Assembly: GCA_002376965.1 (NCBI GenBank)
Contig: DFOV01000055.1
Coordinates: forward strand, 1 to 7,235
Origin: Gammaproteobacteria bacterium UBA3532
Lineage (GTDB): Bacteria; Pseudomonadota; Gammaproteobacteria; Enterobacterales; UBA3532
Length of the DNA stretch: 7,235 bases
Reading direction: 5' to 3'
Below the pieces are notes generated by a model, which was given only the letters and a program-made list of their open reading frames with translations, had not been told where the DNA came from and ran no database searches. The position numbers and the translations under genes are program-made. Below, in pieces: positions 5,027-7,235 of the stretch (position 1 is its first letter; the number at the start of each line of letters is the position of its first letter).

Positions 5027-7235
5027 CTAGTAATTTGATGCTTTCGACACTATTTCAAATACATCTTTGCTCACACCTGGCAGCTCCAGGATTTGCTTCA
5101 GATTCGTTTTCATTAATTCTTGCCGCTCGCTATCAAAGCGCTTCCACTGATTGAAAGCACCAACCAGTCGAGCAGCAATTTGGGGATTAACTGGGTCTAA
5201 TTGCTTAATCATATCAGTTAAAAAGCGATAGCCTTCGCCGCTACGATGATGAAATACATGTGGATTATTCATCGCAAACGCACCGATCAATGAGCGTACA
5301 CGGTTTGGGTTTTTAAGATTAAATGCTTCGTGCTTGGTTAAATTCGTCACAGATTGCATTGCTGTCGCCAACTTGCAACGAGCCAAGGTTGCAAACCACT
5401 TATCAATGACCAATGCCTCATGCTTCCAATGCTCATAGAAGTGGGCAATGACCTCTTCTCGCTCGGCAATAGGGCTGTTAACAATCTCTTCAAATGCAGC
5501 GATGCGATCCGTCATATTGTTTGCAAGATAGTACTGCTCAACAACCAGTTCTGCATGCATAACAGGATCACAAGCCATTAAATAGTGTAGTGCCGTGTTT
5601 TTTAAACTACGTTTACCTATTTGCTCCTGCGAAGGATGGTAGTTCCCTTGAATGACATTATCATGATACATGTCATGCCACTGAGCTTTAAACCGCTCCC
5701 CTAGCTGCTGTAAAAATGCTTCTCTTGTCGAGTGAATCGCTTCCACATGAATTTCACTGCTATTTTCAGCAATATACAGCTCATTAGGCAACGTCAGCAA
5801 CATCGACTTAATCATGGGCTCACAATCAGCGGCTAAGACCTGCTGAAAGCTTTCGATATAATGTTGAGACAAACACGGCTCTATGCCTTGAATACAGTCA
5901 CTGACTCCGCGATCAATTTGTGCCAACGCAAATCGCTGGCACGCCTCCCATTGAGCAAATGCATTGTTGTCGCTGCGCATCAACACTGCAAAGTCTTTTT
6001 CGGTATAAGCGGCATTGAGTTTTACTGGCGCGCTAAAATCACGCAATAATGAAAGAGTCGAGAATGAATGGACACCATCAAAAATAAAAGCCTGTGATGG
6101 TTCTTTGATCTCCAGGCAGATACTCGTTTCACCTCCCTCTTGGCATACTTGAAATTGCTCACTGGCTAACGACTGGAATGGAACCTCTTTCTCGTCGCTT
6201 CCCAGTATTGCCATTTTCAATGGAATGTGGAATGGCGCTTTTTCCGACTGTTCGGGCGTCGAGGGGCAAGATTGTTGCACTTGAACCCGCAACTGCTGCA
6301 TCGCTGAGTTATATTGCCAGTCTATTGTCAATTCTGGTGTGCCCGCCTGCTCATACCAGCGCCTGAACAAGGATAAGTCTACACCGTTTGCATCTTCCAT
6401 GCTCTGAACAAAGTCATCCGTCGTCACAGCGCAGCCATCGTGACGCTCAAAATACAAGTCCATGCCACGCTTGAAGCCATCCTCTCCCACCAATGTATGG
6501 ATCATTCGGATAACCTCAGCGCCTTTATTATATACCGTCAAAGTATAAAAATTATTCATTTCTATATATGACGACGGTCTGACCGGATGGCTCATTGGGC
6601 CCGCATCTTCGGCAAACTGTCGCGTTCTTAGAATATTGACATCTTCTATTCGCTTGACCGGTCTGGAATGTAAGTCGGAAGTAAACTCCTGATCACGAAA
6701 CACAGTCAGCCCTTCTTTAAGGCTTAACTGAAACCAGTCTCGACATGTCACACGGTTGCCTGTCCAGTTATGAAAATATTCATGACCAATCACGCTTTCA
6801 ACGTCTATGAAATCCATATCGGTAGCAGTATCGGAGCTGGCAAGGACATATTTGGTATTGAAAATATTGAGTCCCTTGTTTTCCATCGCTCCCATATTAA
6901 AGTCAGAAACGGCGACAATCATATACTGATCAAGGTCGTATTCTAAATTAAATACCTCCTCATCCCATTTCATGGCACGCTTCAATGACTCCATGGCATA
7001 ACCTGCTTGTGCTTTCTTACCCTTTTCAACATAAAGCTGTAACAAAACACTACGACCAGACTTAGTCGTGAACTGGTCAAACAACGTGTCGAAGTCCCCG
7101 GCAACTAAAGCAAATAGATAGCAAGGTTTCTTGAACGGATCTTCCCATATTGCCCAATGTCGGTTTTCGTCAACCTCTCCCTGCTCAACCAGATTTCCAT
7201 TACTCAGCAAATAGGGGTAATCATTTTTATCTGCC
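5027..7235 (-). CDS. pepN: Aminopeptidase N (5' end beyond window)
   Basis: PepN is a cytosolic M1-family zinc metallopeptidase that removes N-terminal residues from peptides late in protein turnover. The window holds 735 complete codons; alignment with E. coli PepN (870 residues) puts about 146 N-terminal residues outside it. The first visible residues ([14 protein letters not shown]) fit E. coli IADKIKYPFLLSNGN, so the reading frame runs open to the window edge and no start is visible. The substrate-anchoring GAMEN motif is at 6878-6892. The zinc-binding HEYFH is at 6770-6784, with the third ligand Glu at 6713-6715 in LKEG. The catalytic Tyr (E. coli Tyr381), in TVYNKGAEV, is at 6530-6532. 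By alignment the catalytic domain covers about 6341-7093, a beta domain about 6035-6340, and the C-terminal helical domain the rest, ending at the TAG at 5027-5029. No frameshift or missing active-site residue is seen. It is followed by rnr in the same direction. Confidence 0.98.
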   Translation of the reverse strand, partial: ADKNDYPYLLSNGNLVEQGEVDENRHWAIWEDPFKKPCYLFALVAGDFDTLFDQFTTKSGRSVLLQLYVEKGKKAQAGYAMESLKRAMKWDEEVFNLEYDLDQYMIVAVSDFNMGAMENKGLNIFNTKYVLASSDTATDMDFIDVESVIGHEYFHNWTGNRVTCRDWFQLSLKEGLTVFRDQEFTSDLHSRPVKRIEDVNILRTRQFAEDAGPMSHPVRPSSYIEMNNFYTLTVYNKGAEVIRMIHTLVGEDGFKRGMDLYFERHDGCAVTTDDFVQSMEDANGVDLSLFRRWYEQAGTPELTIDWQYNSAMQQLRVQVQQSCPSTPEQSEKAPFHIPLKMAILGSDEKEVPFQSLASEQFQVCQEGGETSICLEIKEPSQAFIFDGVHSFSTLSLLRDFSAPVKLNAAYTEKDFAVLMRSDNNAFAQWEACQRFALAQIDRGVSDCIQGIEPCLSQHYIESFQQVLAADCEPMIKSMLLTLPNELYIAENSSEIHVEAIHSTREAFLQQLGERFKAQWHDMYHDNVIQGNYHPSQEQIGKRSLKNTALHYLMACDPVMHAELVVEQYYLANNMTDRIAAFEEIVNSPIAEREEVIAHFYEHWKHEALVIDKWFATLARCKLATAMQSVTNLTKHEAFNLKNPNRVRSLIGAFAMNNPHVFHHRSGEGYRFLTDMIKQLDPVNPQIAARLVGAFNQWKRFDSERQELMKTNLKQILELPGVSKDVFEIVSKASNY

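Overview
The window reads as core chromosome of a gammaproteobacterium with moderate GC (mid-40s percent by eye). PepN, RNase R and RlmB align closely with their Escherichia coli counterparts over all the sequence visible. The gene content does not fix the genus. SufB lacks the N-terminal cysteine cluster of the enterobacterial protein, and the order pepN-rnr-SDR-rlmB-sufB is not the enterobacterial one, so a non-enteric, perhaps aquatic, lineage is more likely. That placement is inference.

All five genes lie on the minus strand, so transcription runs from high to low coordinates. In that order they are: pepN (aminopeptidase N, 5' end cut off by the window edge); 54 bases later rnr (RNase R, starting at a TTG codon); 21 bases later a short-chain dehydrogenase/reductase of unknown substrate; 2 bases later rlmB (23S rRNA 2'-O-methyltransferase, best start a GTG at 1835). 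A 297-base control region follows, and then sufB (Fe-S cluster scaffold subunit, 3' end cut off by the window start). The tight junctions suggest that rnr, the dehydrogenase and rlmB are co-transcribed, possibly with pepN.

The control region at 804-1100 is the most informative non-coding part. It holds two directly abutting 25-base elements resembling IscR type 1 operators. The one nearer sufB contains a TTGACT -35 box, with a weak -10 seventeen bases further on and a weak Fur-box-like match over that -10. The predicted 5' leader of about 135 bases carries two perfect inverted repeats. A separate TATAAT lies upstream, close to the end of rlmB. Together these point to iron- and Fe-S-responsive control of a suf operon, with IscR acting from another locus.

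I found no RNA genes, mobile elements, CRISPR arrays, pseudogenes or frameshifts, and no undescribed multi-gene system. The points of interest are regulatory (the suf control region), syntenic (a dehydrogenase between rnr and rlmB, and suf where rpsF often lies) and start-codon related (TTG for rnr, GTG for rlmB).
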